Assembly (NCBI RefSeq): GCF_020085105.1
Contig: NC_058058.1
Coordinates: forward strand, 3,868,214-3,932,213
DNA: 64,000 nucleotides
Direction: 5' to 3'
From: Siniperca chuatsi
Lineage: Eukaryota; Chordata; Actinopteri; Centrarchiformes; Sinipercidae
This document shows, one piece after another, positions 1 to 37,429 of this stretch. A model generated the notes under the pieces. That model made no database searches and had not been told where the DNA came from. It saw only the letters and a list, made by a program, of their open reading frames with translations. The translations under genes and the position numbers were made by a program. The number at the start of each line of letters is the position of its first letter. Position 1 is the stretch's first letter.

Positions 1-370
1 GTATTCCGATTATTTACTTAAGTGAAAGTAGCAATACTACACTACAGAAGTTCTCCGTTACAAGTAAAAGCTGATTTTAATGTGTCTTTAATTAAAAGTA
101 CAGAAATCTTATCAGCAACAAAATCTACTTAAAGTATCAAAATTAAAAATGCTGCCTTTATTAGTATTATTATTATTATTGTTGTTTGTTTGATTATTAT
201 TGATGCATTAACATGTAAGTAGCATTTTAATGCTGTGGCAGGTTAAGGCGGAGCAAATTTAACTACTTTATATACTATAGGATATTTTAATCTATGAAAT
301 ACATCATATTTTATAAACTGATCAAATGTTTTGCGTGAGAAGTAGTAACTAAAGCTGTCAGATAAATGTC
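1..370. repeat. hAT-like nonautonomous element relic, truncated at the window edge
   Basis: The stretch has the wording of a very common teleost hAT-type element: repeated ACTTAAGTAAAAGTA-like blocks, TACAAGTAAAAG, GATGCATTAACATG and a final TAAAGCTGTCAGATAAATG block. The same blocks recur at 817-1300, 1309-1808 and 41512-41950. The left end lies outside the window. It has no coding capacity; the ORF across it is spurious. The family name is from recognition, not a search. Confidence 0.6.
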
Positions 371-816
371 GTGCAGTCGTCCATTTAAACACACAGCAGA
401 GTATTCGTCGGTCGGTCTCCATGTACACACAGCCAGCTGTGGTTTTGCGAGCGCTCAGTGTTTAATGTGCTGAAGCAGCGCGGCTGTTTTCCCTCAGCAG
501 CGCTTTCTTCTTCTGCTGTTCGGTGTTTGTTCCTCTTCGTTGATTTGAAGTGGTTTGTTTTGCTGCTTTGGACCCCCCTTGTGTCCTGTTCAGCCAACAA
601 AACAGTCTGAACAGAAGGCAGTTCATATTAAATCATTACAGGAGCAAGAAGACTCATCTGAAACTAATGAGACGAATCAAAGCTGCTGAAATATATTCTA
701 GTAGTTGGTGTATCTGATCAATAAATAACTGTATTCCTGTTAAACTTACTAAATATTTTGCAGCAGTACTAGTATTACTAAAATGTATCAAATGATTACA
801 CAAATAACTGAACTAG
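371..816. other. Spacer between hAT-like relics
   Basis: A moderately GC-rich 150-base patch near 430-580 is followed by AT-rich sequence. There are short ORFs on both strands but no splice-flanked or recognisable coding segment. I see no gene here. Confidence 0.4.
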
Positions 817-1300
817 CAGTGGTGGAAGAAATACTCAGAACTTTCACATAAAGCAATACTACCGTGTAGAAATACTGTTACAAGTAAAAGTCCTGCATTC
901 CAGTTTTTAAAACTACAGAAGTATTTGCATCAAAAAATATACTTAAAGTATTGAAAGTAAAAGTACTCATTATGCAGAATGGTCTATTTCAGAATAATAG
1001 ACATTTTATTGTTGGATTATAATTAGTGATGCATTAATGTGCATGCATCATTTAAATGTTGCAGCTGGTAAAGGTGGAGCTAATTCTAACTACTTTATAT
1101 ACCTTAATCTTAATCTTGTATTTTTGAATTTATTTGTATTAATAATCAGAATCTGCAAAACATATTTCAAATATTTCCCTTGTGTCCCTTGAAATGTAGT
1201 ATAAAGTAGCTGAAAATGGAAATACTCAAAGTAAAAGTACCTCTAAATTGTACTTAAGTATAGTACTTGAGTAAATGCACTTTGTTACTTTCCACCACTG
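817..1300. mobile_element. hAT-like MITE with both ends present
   Basis: It starts CAGTGGTGGAAG and ends CTTTCCACCACTG, which are inverted copies of each other and match the hAT-type CAG...CTG end pattern. The interior is AT-rich with repeated AAAGTAAAAGTAC blocks and has no transposase, so it is nonautonomous. I could not identify a convincing 8-bp target duplication (left flank TGAACTAG, right flank TACTAGTA), perhaps because another copy inserted alongside. Confidence 0.7.
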
Positions 1301-1308
1301 TACTAGTA

Positions 1309-1808
1309 CTACAGTACTGTATCATTTTAGGTTGCTTAATGTGTAGTAATGCATCATATCTCAAGTACAAGTAGAATATTTTAATTTTGTCGACAAATCC
1401 CGTGAAAAGACCAAAACCAACAGTGACCGTATGTACTAACAAGTATCTACTATCAAATACTCTATTACAAGTAAAAGTATGCAAGTATTAATGAGCGAAA
1501 TGCACTTAAAATATCCAAAGTAAAAGTACTCATTATGGAGAAAATGGCTCCTGTCCAGGTTACTAACACTCACAACGTAGCTATATTATTGCATTATTAT
1601 TTCTGATGCATTCGTGTGTAAGCTGTATTTTACTGTTGTAGCTGGTGGAGGTAGTTTTAACTTTTTTTATTTGTTGTCGGATAGTTGAATCTATAATAAA
1701 TGCATCATAATTTATAAGATCATCAAGTGTTTTGTTTGTAAAATCTTAACCTGTAAACTAAAGAGCTCTTGTAGTGGCGTAAATTTACTCATTTACTTTC
1801 CACCACTG
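1309..1808. repeat. Second hAT-like MITE copy, diverged
   Basis: It repeats the internal order of the 817-1300 copy (TACAAGTAAAAGTA, AAAGTAAAAGTACTCATTATG, GATGCATT, GTAGCTGGTGGAGG) and ends TTTACTTTCCACCACTG. Its left end is unclear. The two copies lie head to tail, which suggests nested insertion or tandem duplication. Confidence 0.6.
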
Positions 1809-1907
1809 TATAAAATAACAACACTCACAGCGGCCATTTCTTTTACTTACTTCTATTAACAATACATTTTTAATGCATAAGCTTTTAATTGAGTGATTCA
1901 ACAGTGT

Positions 1908-2121
1908 GGTTTTGCTTTTACTTAAGTAAAGGATCTGAGTACTTCACCGCTTTATGCATCATATCCCATCTACATTTACCATGTAAAATGTTGCAGTTAC
2001 TGTCAAATGTTGTGCAATAAAATGTACAATATTTCCTTTTAAAAATTCGTGGAAGTATAAAGTAGCCAATTCAGTGGAAATATAGTAAGAAAAAATGTAC
2101 TTAGTTACTTTCTGCCACAGT
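1908..2121. repeat. Third hAT-like fragment
   Basis: It begins with TTTTGCTTTTACTTAAGTAAAGGATCT-like sequence and ends AGTTACTTTCTGCCACAG, a decayed form of the same end. It is shorter and more diverged than its neighbours. Confidence 0.5.
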
Positions 2122-5100
2122 CAACAACAAACTCTCACAACAGAGACTCTTTCAATGTGTTTATTCTGTGCAACTTTTCATTTTTCAGTACATTTTCAGT
2201 AAATTGATCAAACATTCAGCTCGGCACACGGTGACTGGAAAAAAAACAAAACGTTAAAGACCTCGTGAAAACAATAATGAGTTGTTTTTACACGTGAAGT
2301 GATGGAGAAGTCAACCCTGGCTCATACAAAATATCTGCACCAAAACAGACTAGCCTACAGTCTGGTTGTTCAGATAAATAGTGCCTTGCTCAGGCGCATG
2401 CTGACAGCCGTTACAGTGTTCAGCTGCTGTCTATTTTCCGTCCATATTTCCTGTTTAATCAGCCACACACTCTAATTTCTGTTTCATGAGGTCTTTAAGT
2501 CATTTTCCTTCCTCTCACACTTGATTTATTTCTGTTTTCTCTCCACAGATGCTATTTACATTCTGATAATATAGATCTCAACAGTTCCGTGAAAGCAGCA
2601 TCTGCACACAGTTTCATGAGGTGAGTGATGCTTGTCTACTTTGCTTTTAAGTATATTGTACACTTGCAGTAGCGTTGTTTTGTTTCTCCTTGACATTAAA
2701 AGGAACAATTTATCTGTAAAAAGTGTAAAATAACAGTATAATATATGGAAACAAGCATTTTCAGGTTTTTGATGCAATTAGAAATGCGCTCAGTGAACAA
2801 CTACAGGGCTAAAACTAAAAGTTCCTTTCATGAATCTGTTTTCTGTGATGAACATGGCAGGTTATTTACTAAAGCAGACTTTCATTTAATCAAAGATGTG
2901 TGTGGAGAGGTGAACTGTGACACATTCATTGAATCATGTCAACAAAGTAAAAATGATTTTTTTCTGATTATATACACCTCCTGTAAAATGGCTTCTTTCC
3001 CCCAAATATGTACATCCATGTCGTTAAACAGGAAACTAAAAAGTTAATTCACTTCACTTCATATACTTTTAATCAATGCTGCAGGTGTGTTTGCTCTGAA
3101 ACAACTACAGAAAGACAACCCTTCTTAAATTATACTGATGCCATCTGTACTACTAAGACGCCTAATTCAACTGATAGCAATGCTAAAACTAACAGAATGG
3201 TATAAATAAAATATTAAATTGCATTTGTCTCAGCTAAATTTACATCATAAGAACACGAAGCTTACAGCATTAGATAGCAGAGCATTATATACAGCCTTGT
3301 TATGTACAATAGATACAACATTTAGCCTTTACAAACTGTACATTTGAGGACAAATATTTCTTAAAATAGGTTTTCACTTTTGTTAAAGAAAAAAATTAAA
3401 TGCCTGACTACACTGTCTCAAAATCAGACAAGTTCTTTCAAACATATCTGTCACCCATTTCTTTTCTTTTTTTTACAGGAGAAATGTATGAAATGTGTCA
3501 CATGGTACTTTGAGAGTAATGATTTCATAATCCATCGGTTTATTTTTTTCATTAGCATTGATTAGCAGGTGGAAACGGGAAGGCTTGTGATAAATACAAC
3601 ACCTTCCCTTTAAATTTAGGGGGAAAATCCACCTCAGCGGTGAGAAGTTCTCAAAACTAAACAGACTTAAATCATAAGTTGATCTCTCAAGAACTTGATA
3701 ATCAATTAATTGTCATTTTTTAAAGGAAAAATGCCCCAAATATGACTGTTTGCTTGTTTTAGTCTTCTGTGGTAGTAAACTGAAGATCTTTGGCTTTTGA
3801 CTGAAGCAATTTGCAGATTTTTTTTAACCTTTTATTTGACATTGTATAGAAAATAGTCATTAGTTACATTTGTCCTTTTATACAGGTCTAATATTTACAA
3901 GCCAAACGATAAACAATTAAATTTCACAGATTTGCAGTAACATTGTCTTTCACCTGTATAAGCTTTGCGTTTAAATTCTGATTCTCATCTGTCAAATGTA
4001 AAACAGAAAATCCCCAAAAAAAAAAAAACTAGCCTGTGTTAACTACAATATGGACAGTGTGGTCAGGTCGTAGCCAGGATTTAAAAAAATACAAATAACT
4101 ATACCTGCACCTCCAGTGCAACCCCAAGACACCAAAAAAATGTATCTCTGTAAATTATAACATTTTCACAATTTAATTATTCAGTTATAATTTCTCCCAA
4201 TTTTATCTACCAACATTTTTTGGCTTTTGACTCCTTAAAATGAAGCCACGTGTCTGAGCTGTGAGCAGTTCAACCACAGAGGGATTTTAGCCTCTGACTG
4301 TTTAGGTTGAGTAATTTGTAGTGGCCTGACGAGGAATAACTGGTATTTCACAAGAAAAGAACAAAGATAACAGAAAAGTTAAAAAAAAAAAAAAAAGTTC
4401 GTCATCTTGTGACCCCCCTTGGAGGGTTTCCAAAGCCCCAGATTGGGAACTGCTGCTCTAAATGATGCTTCAGAGAATTTCCACGACCAGAAATACAATT
4501 CTGATGGAAAAATATTAAATCCCACCACTTTATTTTGAATTAAAGATTTTATAACGCAATCACCCTTTTAAAAACCCACTGTGTGTAATTAGTCTAACTT
4601 AAGTTGTTAAAATCCCAAATTCCCTGAAAACAATATTGAGGACGTTAAAGTATTGTCCTCAATGGTGGCTACAGCCCTGAGTGTTGTTTAGTGTCCCCAA
4701 ATATCTACTTTTTAAAATAATTAATAATGCGTTTCCTTTTTCGTACTGTGGCAAACAAAAAGAAAACTGCAAGATTAAACTCTTAAAGATGCATTTTCAG
4801 GACAGTTCTCTTGACTCACTTTCAAGCTGATTCAATGTTCACAGGTGTCGTCATATTTCTCAAATGATGGATATCAGTTTAAGGCAAGTTGGGCTTTGAT
4901 AGTTACTGTAACCTAGAGTATAACCCTAGAAAATGATAATTCATATTTTAGGAATTAAACTTCTGCTATATTTGCAACATTTGACAGCTGATGCACATGA
5001 CAGGTTTACAAAAAAATCTGGAATTAAAAAATAGCATTTCATTATAATAAGTGGAAATGAATTCGTAAAACTGTTCACACATGATAACTCTTAACCACTT

Positions 5101-5577
5101 CAATGAACAGTTATGTGCAAACTATTTCTTTGTGCATTATTGCGTCTCTGTTCAAACCTGCAGCTGAAAGGCATTATTACAGAAACTGTGCAAATATAAT
5201 TGGCTCCTGCACTAAACAGGTCAGTGTGCAAAATAAAATGTGTCCTTTTCATCTCCTCACAGGAAAATAGAATCAGTGAATGTTTTTTTAAAATGCCATT
5301 TTGTTCTGCTTGGCCTTCACTGAGGTGCAGCTGATAACCACAGGAGGGCGACAGTGACCCATCAAGTGAAGCACTTTAAATGAAGCTTACAGCTTTGCAA
5401 GCAAATTATGGTTTTGTAAGGACGTTGGTGTAACTTTTCTGCCACAAGAAACGGCTTTAAGTCAACCTTTTGCTCTAATTCATCTGCTGGTTTTAAAATA
5501 AGTTCTGCACAGCTTGATTAGCTCTCAAATGGTATTACAGGAGGAGCGGAGCATTGGTGGAGTACCAGCAGTGTGTG
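2122..5577 (-). other. iffo1 3' flank and probable long 3' UTR
   Basis: There is no recognisable coding exon in this 3.4-kb AT-rich stretch. Going downstream from the iffo1 stop on the minus strand, the first canonical poly(A) signal is at 4529-4534, with others near 3538 and 2158. The small ORFs here, including a 100-codon one at 2745-3047, lack splice context and coding-like composition. Confidence 0.45.
4529..4534 (-). terminator. Candidate iffo1 poly(A) signal (AATAAA)
   Basis: TTTATT on the plus strand reads AATAAA on the minus strand, about 1.05 kb downstream of the iffo1 stop. It is the first canonical signal after the stop. More distal signals near 3540 and 2160 could give longer transcripts. 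It is a sequence match only. Confidence 0.4.
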
Positions 5578-21031
<15,454 letters not shown>

Positions 21032-21050
21032 CTAAAATCGGATTATTGTC

Positions 21051-22930
21051 CCCAACCGGAATCAGGCCCAGCAGCCTCGTTTTTTGAGTCCTTCTCCTGA
21101 TTTCACCCGATGATCACCTTTATGCAGAGGAACTCTGGGCTACAGTCAGGTAATGCGGTTTTAAAGGATGCTTTATAGGCCTAAAATCGCAGCAAAATAA
21201 CAAATTCCCAATAGACTATTACAGCAAACGTATGGGGAATAAAAATAATATAAACTACAGCAAGGTGCCTTTAAACACACAGCTGGTCCCTGCTGCTAAA
21301 TTAGATTACTGAGTTTACTTTTATACAGGACTATTGTCTAGTCGACAGATCACAGTGGCGACGCGCACTTTCATAAAATGTTTATTCTAAGCCTTAGAAT
21401 AAAGCGATACGGAGATATTTTGTAGCTTTAATAAAATGTAAGCACCCTACCTGGTAGTCAGGAGGAAACACGAACTTTGGCAGCAGATAATGAGGTGAAA
21501 TCAGTCCGAGCAGAGAGTGGAGCAGCGGTGCAGCAGAGCTCAGGAATAAACACAAGTGAATGACTGCGGCTTTCAGATACCGTACTGACGGCAATGGAGG
21601 AGCACCGGGGGGGGGGGTCTGAGTTACCGTAGTGACCAGAGTAGAGGTGCACCTGTGCTAAAGCCGCCCAAATAGGGAGATTTAATACATCCTGGATTCA
21701 TCCTAAATAGGATAACGTTACACAGTCGAAAGTGTTTTAAAATATGTTGTAGTGCAACTTTCAAAAAACAAGATCAAGCTAAAATGGCCACCTTTATTCC
21801 GGGCTGTTGCAGACTCACAAAAGGTCAACACGGCTGAATTAGCTAATCTAGGTCTAGCTAATGTTAGCAAACTAATTGCCTCCTCCCGTAAATTAAACAA
21901 TAACGTTAACTTACCGGTTACAAGGCTCCAGTAGTACAGCTTCATTAGTACCTAATTAATCTTATAACACTTACACACGCCTCCAAATTAATTTGTTTAA
22001 ATTTGAATTTTTAACTCTGCCAGTTAAAAACATGCTAGCTAGCATTCAGAAACTGTTGATCACTGTATGGCCGATTAAAGTCAGCTAGCTAATGTTAGCT
22101 AACTTTACACAGAAACATTAGCTAACTATCTGACTCTTTCAGCAAGTCAGACGAGTGAACGGTCAGTAAAATTGTCTCTCATAAACTTACTGGGCTGTTT
22201 GTCAAAATTGTGAACCACATATTGAGACTCTTTGTGCTTAACGAGTGGCACTGTAACAAAACACTTTGGAGGTGTCAGATTTTTTTGTGTGTGGTTCATG
22301 TACAGAAAAAGCTGCACTGTCGTCTGCACTTACCCCCGCCCTCTCCTCTGGGTGTCAGGCTAATGTTGCACCAGGCTGCTTTTATTTTGGCTTTTCTCCC
22401 AGAAACAAATTTCATACACTGCACCAAACCCAATGTCACTTGTCTGGGCAGGACTAACAGAACAGCTTTAGGATTATGACTGAAAAATGGCCAACAGCTC
22501 ACTGTTAATAAAATATCTATCTATATATCTATATCTCTATAACTAAATGTTTTACTGAATAATACAGACAGAATAATTAAGATTTTGGAGTTACATGTTA
22601 ACACAACGCACTCCACCACCATTATCTTGTGAAAGTATAATTTTCATCCCTTCCGTAGAGTTCCTCCGACTTGGAGAATTCATGGTAATGGAGTATTAAT
22701 GTATACTAATGTTAGTTGTTTCCTTTCACTTGTCACCCATTTCTATATTTCAAGGTTTAGGGTAGCAGCATTAAAAAAGGTAGACACTGAAGGCAGGCGC
22801 ACCATGGACAGTTTCATCTGAACCCATTTAAAATAATAAAAATAGACCTACTGTTTAGAGAGGTATACACACTCATTTTGTACAGTGGGTACAATATACA
22901 TCATAAAATTGCAAGTCTTTCCACAAACTG
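21051..22930. other. Intergenic region between gapdh 3' end and iffo1 5' end
   Basis: Holds the upstream region of iffo1 and repeat-like sequence: a G10 run near 21606, and GCTAGCTAATGTTAGC-type blocks at 21830-22130 typical of fish dispersed repeats. A TATCTATC-rich tail at 22505-22540 is probably a retroposon end. No coding exon recognised; the 60-90 codon ORFs have no support. Confidence 0.5.
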
Positions 22931-22935
22931 AGGAC

Positions 22936-22941
22936 TTTATT
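22936..22941 (-). terminator. gapdh poly(A) signal (AATAAA)
   Basis: TTTATT on the plus strand gives AATAAA on the minus strand, 266 bases after the gapdh stop codon, implying a 3' UTR of about 290 bases ending near 22915. It is the first canonical signal after the stop. Confidence 0.65.
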
Positions 22942-23206
22942 AGTTTGCATGCTAATATCTGGAGCCACTGCATGTTTAGTGCAACAAGACCATTCAGTAC
23001 AGTTCAGTGATGGAAAATCATCTCTACAAACACTGCTTACTGCAGTCCTCACTACTGGACAGAACGGAGGTGACGTTATCATATAAAAAGGTATCATCAT
23101 CAGTTTGTCGTAGAAGAGTTTGCTCCCGGAGACGGATGGCACAGCATCCAGTTACAGGTGAAGGAAGAGGGAATTATGGGAAGGAACGATGAGTCGTGAC
23201 AGGACT

Positions 23207-32850
<9,644 letters not shown>

Positions 32851-32874
32851 TTTTGTCTGATCTGGTCTAGTCCT
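32851..32874 (-). other. gapdh 5' UTR part next to the start codon
   Basis: On the minus strand, CTTCTCCCTTCCAG forms a good acceptor, followed by about 24 untranslated bases ending CAGACAAAAATGG. The start ATG has A at -3. This pairs with the donor at 33253. Confidence 0.75.
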
Positions 32875-33253
32875 CACTGGAAGGGAGAAGATTTAGGACA
32901 CATTTATTATCCAAAAGCAACACAACACACGTCGTTTATGCAAATACCCATAATTACACTACTTGACTAAAACCTGGAATAAAAATACTGAACTTAAACA
33001 AGCACATACATGGAAATTTTACACAAACATGAACTTGTTCAGTAAACTAAACGTTTTAAAAGCAACATGCAGATCAATTAGAAGACCAGATCAAAGGAAT
33101 TATTATAAGATGAGATCCTAAAAAAAAACTCTGTGAAAAAAGTTTGTGTCCCACCTGTCAGCGTAAAAACCAGAACTAAACTCTCAAAATTCTTCCACTG
33201 CACTATTTTAACAACTTCAGTCCACCTCAAAACGAAAATAAGTTGACACGTAC

Positions 33254-33303
33254 CGTTTGTGAAGGCACCTCAGTCCGCCTGTCCTCTGGGGAAGAAGTGA
33301 GCG
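33254..33303 (-). other. gapdh noncoding first exon
   Basis: The minus strand ends this segment with CACAAACG followed by the strong donor GTACGTGT. The predicted transcription start, 25-30 bases below the TATA-like element at 33329-33336, is near 33303. A spliced untranslated first exon is the usual vertebrate GAPDH arrangement. The 5' boundary is approximate. Confidence 0.6.
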
Positions 33304-33328
33304 CGGGGACGAGCCGAGGTGTCGTCGC

Positions 33329-33390
33329 CATTTATCCCCTCCGCGCGCCGCCGGACACGCCCCCAGAGTGCCAAGGACGCGCGTGCGCAG
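33329..33390 (-). promoter_or_regulatory. gapdh core promoter with TATA-like and NRF1-like motifs
   Basis: GATAAATG at 33329-33336 is a TATA-like element in a CpG-rich setting. About 45 bases upstream, CGCGCGTGCGC (33378-33388) matches the NRF1 palindrome and contains a GCGTG core that can also serve HIF. The CpG richness contrasts sharply with the AT-rich flanks and fits a housekeeping promoter. Factor binding is inferred from motifs only. Confidence 0.55.
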
Positions 33391-33399
33391 CTGCCTGTC

Positions 33400-34234
33400 A
33401 AAAGAGTTTATTTCAACCACGCGTCCAGAGGTTTACAGTGATTTTTACGCCAGCTGAGAGGTGATACAAAAGCCCTAAACTAATCGGAGCTTTGTTAAAA
33501 CCACTTATTTTACTTTGACAGTCTGTGATTTATAATGGCCTATTTTCAATTAGAGCTAATCTTCCGCCGAGCAAAATAGTTCCTGGGCAGCAGATTAACG
33601 ATGTGGTTGCTAAGCGACAACGGCTGAGTAACGACAAAACGAGGTGGTGATTTTCAGATTTCTCTTTAGCATGAAAATCAAAGACTTTGTAGATTTTGAA
33701 TGAAGAAATTACACACTCATCTTACAAATGAAAAGTTTAATTCAACACGCTCAGGTGTTTTGCTGCTACAGCCTGACTTGGGCTGCTATGACCTGTAGCT
33801 TATGGTGGCTAACGTCAGCTAATATTAGCAAACTTTTGATAGATATTGCTGTATAAGTGACACAGTTTGCTGACTATATGAGTCTTCTGCATGTGCTATT
33901 GTTACACTACCATTTACAGTTTTCCTGTGATTGTCACTTGTCACTGCTACAATGGCTGTTATTCAACAAAAGTCACATAGTTTTCACTTTAAGAGTCACA
34001 GGTGCATTTACAAATGACAACATCAATAATATTTTGAGTAAATGTGTATCTCAGCTAATCCAAAACTTAATTTGAATAGGCTGAAACATAGTGACAAAGA
34101 AAACGTTTACATGGCATTACAACATCTTACATTACAACATATCTCTCTATCGATCAACCAATACTGGAGTTTTGAGGCGATACTGAAATCGATATTTGAG
34201 GATAAAGAAAATCGGATTACAATAAATCTGCTGA

Positions 34235-34294
<60 letters not shown>

Positions 34295-35040
34295 CACATA
34301 CAGTATATATTTTAATAGTTGAAGAATAAACTTGTCCGTGCTCTCTGGTGTGTAAACTATGTAATAATGACACATTTTCTAAATTATCTTAAACACATCT
34401 TTGACATTTCTGTACTGCGATTTCTTCTAAGCCGACATATACACCTGATATGTAAAATGGGCTATGAATCTATCTATAATATATCTATAATAAAACAAAC
34501 ACAATATATAATAGAACCATGAAAGCTTTGGTGCTTTGGTCTAATCACATAACTGGCTCAACAACACAGGTTGTTTCTGTGAACTCTCCATTCAGCTGCA
34601 ACAAGCAACAGGTTTGTTTTAGTGCCATTGATTTAGAAATAATAGCTATTGACGAAAACACCACTTTGTACATTAATTACTTCACACACAGACTTTAAAG
34701 AGGGAGACCCCCCCCCCATCCAGTCTCACATTCACTGTATGACACTTGGTCATGTGATGCTGTGGAGCCCACTCCTACGTGAAACATAGCACGCACAGAG
34801 AGGTGGAGATGAAATGTCATGGCAGGTTCACTTCAGCTGCCTTATATACTATATGCATATAGTTTTATCTCACTGTAGGTCACGTAGCTTTTTATATTTT
34901 TAGCAAACAGTCTAATTCAGAGCACTTGAGTACAGCTGTGGAATAAGCATAAGAAAACCAGAAGTCCATTTTTTAATAAGAAAATAATTTGTGCAATATT
35001 TTACATCTGCTCTGTGTTAAGTTGTTGATCAATACTAATG
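33400..35040. other. Upstream flank of gapdh and AT-rich intergenic DNA
   Basis: No gene recognised. Contains GGCTAACGTCAGCTAATATTAGC-type repeat wording near 33810, a TA run at 34237-34289, and AT-rich sequence. Confidence 0.5.
34237..34289. repeat. TA microsatellite
   Basis: A pure TA dinucleotide run of about 53 bases; reading frames through it give YIYIYI artefacts. Confidence 0.95.
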
Positions 35041-35041
35041 A

Positions 35042-35389
35042 TTAAAGGATTAGGATTTAGTGGCATCTAGGGTTGAAATTGCAGTTTGCAACCATTTGAA
35101 TACCGCTCGCCTCACCCTCCCCTTACAAGCGTGTAGGAGAAACGCCCTCTCTAGAGCCAGTGTTTGGTTTGTCCGTTCTGGGCTACTGTAGAAACATGGC
35201 GGTGCAACGTGGCGGCCTCCGTGGAAGTGGACCCGCTCCCTCTGTAGATAAAAACGGCTTATTCTAAGGTAACGAAAACACAACGATTCTTATTTTCAGG
35301 TGATTATACACTAATGAAAACATACTTAGAAATATTATATTCAATTTCTGCCAATAGCTTCTCCTAAATGTTACACACTGGACCTTTAA
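35042..35389. mobile_element. TTAA-flanked teleost repeat element
   Basis: The interior wording (TTTAGTGGCATCTAG, TAGAGCCAGTGTTTGG, CTGTAGAAACATGGCGG, TTACACACTGGACCT) is that of a very abundant teleost repeat. It is flanked by TTAA at 35042-35045 and 35386-35389, and its ends read AGG... and ...CCT like the other TTAA-flanked elements in this window. No transposase is encoded. Confidence 0.65.
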
Positions 35390-37190
35390 ATACTCCACTG
35401 CATTTTCCTGCATAAACAAATCAATAGACTTATTTATGAAGAAATGATATTGATATCAGTGATTCAGGTGAAACTGATGTAAAGTTGTTTTGAATTGAAA
35501 TTTATTTTGGCATGCTAGAGAACATGTTTGTTGTTCTGTGATTCCTGGAGGCCTGCTGGGTGTGTCTGATGAAGCTCAGTCTCTGCGCTGCAATCAAGGA
35601 GCAGTTAGAGCAAACGCACGGCTCCTGGTACTGCGCTTATTTGCAGTAAGCTGTATGAAATCAGCGTAATAATTTCCCAACATGGGCTCATGCAGCAGTG
35701 GCAAAAAGTCCTGAAGTGACGTAGCCACTGTACATGCTGCACAAAAGAACAACTGTGAACATTGCAGAATACACTATTATGACAAAATTCATACCGTACC
35801 TCTTTCTGAATCATGACAAACAATCCCACTCTCCCAAGTTTCAACAAGCAATGTAACCCAGTAAGCACTGATTTGGTGAACTTAAGGTCAAAAGATGTTG
35901 AGGTTTAAACTGAGCTAAATGTGGTTGATTGCTGTATTTCAACATGCTGTTAAGAACTGCTTCACATTAAAATACAGTCTGTAAAATGCTGTTGAAACAA
36001 CGGTTATAAGTCATCCAAATTTATAAGACAACCAAATTTAGCCTAGTTATAACGTAGAGAATGTCTCATAAATCACCAAATCTGTGCTTACTGTATAACA
36101 CTTGGTTTAAATAGGTACCTATTAATTCATAAACAACTACATAATTAATTTTATTTCAACGAAAATTTGAGTTGGCTTCAGTTCCCACGGCCAAATAAAG
36201 AAAAAGATCAATGTAATAATGTTTGTGTTGATTGAGAGCGCTGTCTATCTGAAATCTCCTGTGTATCCTTCACAGAGAGACAGTCCAAGTCTATTCTTGG
36301 ATAATAAGTCTGCAGATCGCCACAGATCATAACTCACATCCATTATATTCTGTCAACACACTGTTCAAACACAATAGAGCAACATCTGTCCAGTCTGTTA
36401 TTGATAGTGTGGGCAGGGCAATTTATTAGGTAACATGACCGGGCTGAGTGTGCCAAAACAAACTGAAGAGCTTTAAAATATCTTGTCACTATGACGCATA
36501 GCATTTAGTTAAAGATCTTCGGCTATTTTTACTGTTATTAGACAGTGACCACAGAGAGAGACCGGAAGGTTTGGGGAAACGAGGTAAGTGGTGATGGTAC
36601 ATTCCCCGTTTGCCAACACAGAACACAAAACAACCAAAGTCCATCATGAAATGTGTGAACTCTCAGTATCTTTTGGCCCTTTAAAATTATGTGTACGTCT
36701 GAGCCAAGTCTCAAGTTTTCATGAGCAAATTGCTCAGTTGTAAGTTTTTCATGTCTGTGAATGCTGACTGTTAAAGTGACATGCCATCTGAATGTTTTCG
36801 TCTCCTGCTGCATTATTAGTGGTTTTTAAACACCTAAGATTAAGTTCTTTCAGTAGGTCTAATAATCAAATTTTGAAGCAGCGTGGCTTTGCAAAGCCTG
36901 TCTGCTGTGTAATTTATTCTTTATTGTTCCGGGATTTTATTTTCGGTCAAAACAGGAGGAAATAGTGTATTTGTTGGGGATTTTTTGGCGGCGGATTAAT
37001 CCACATTTGGTGTTTTTGGACAACAATGGAGCTCTATGGCAAAGAGGAAAAAGATATATCAGGCAAGAGTTACATCTCAAGTCTACACCTCCATCAATAA
37101 GCAACATGAGTCATGCATGGGATCCACACCTGTGCCATTTCGAGTACTCACAATGCTCCGGGCCCATGAACATACAGTTCTTTAAGTCAG
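35390..37190. other. Intergenic AT-rich DNA
   Basis: No coding exon recognised. A repeat block at 36955-37012 matches, in inverted orientation, 48397-48457. Confidence 0.5.
36955..37012 (-). repeat. Dispersed repeat fragment (matches 48397-48457)
   Basis: GTGTATTTGTTGGGGA and GCGGCGGATTAATCCACAT here are the reverse complement of blocks at 48397-48457. The shared stretch is about 60 bases with small gaps. It is a fragment of a dispersed fish repeat of unknown class. Confidence 0.6.
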
Positions 37191-37201
37191 TCAGTGCAGG
37201 G

Positions 37202-37226
37202 TGACGTAAAGGTCAGCCTATAAATA
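37202..37226 (+). promoter_or_regulatory. Promoter-like motif cluster: CRE half, AGGTCA, TATA
   Basis: In 25 bases the plus strand reads TGACGTAA (CRE-like, 37202-37209), AGGTCA (nuclear-receptor half site, 37210-37215) and TATAAATA (37219-37226), followed by a GC-richer stretch to 37350. The spacing suits a core promoter starting near 37250, but no gene with a recognised product follows. The minus strand of 37254-37361 is open behind an acceptor-like TTGATTTCCAG. It is a motif match only. Confidence 0.3.
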
Positions 37227-37429
37227 TGACATCCAACCTTCCCCTGCACCGAGCCCGAGCTCTCTTCATATAGTCTTTTCAATATGTCAAAGGGTGTGAC
37301 ATTTGGCCGGACGACACGTTGAGCCAGGCCCCGCCGGTCGGGGTCAAAGATGGAAAACGTCTGGAAATCAAAATGTGACTGAGGGTTGGTTTGAATGTTT
37401 GAATAAAACCTTAACAGCACACAAAAAGA

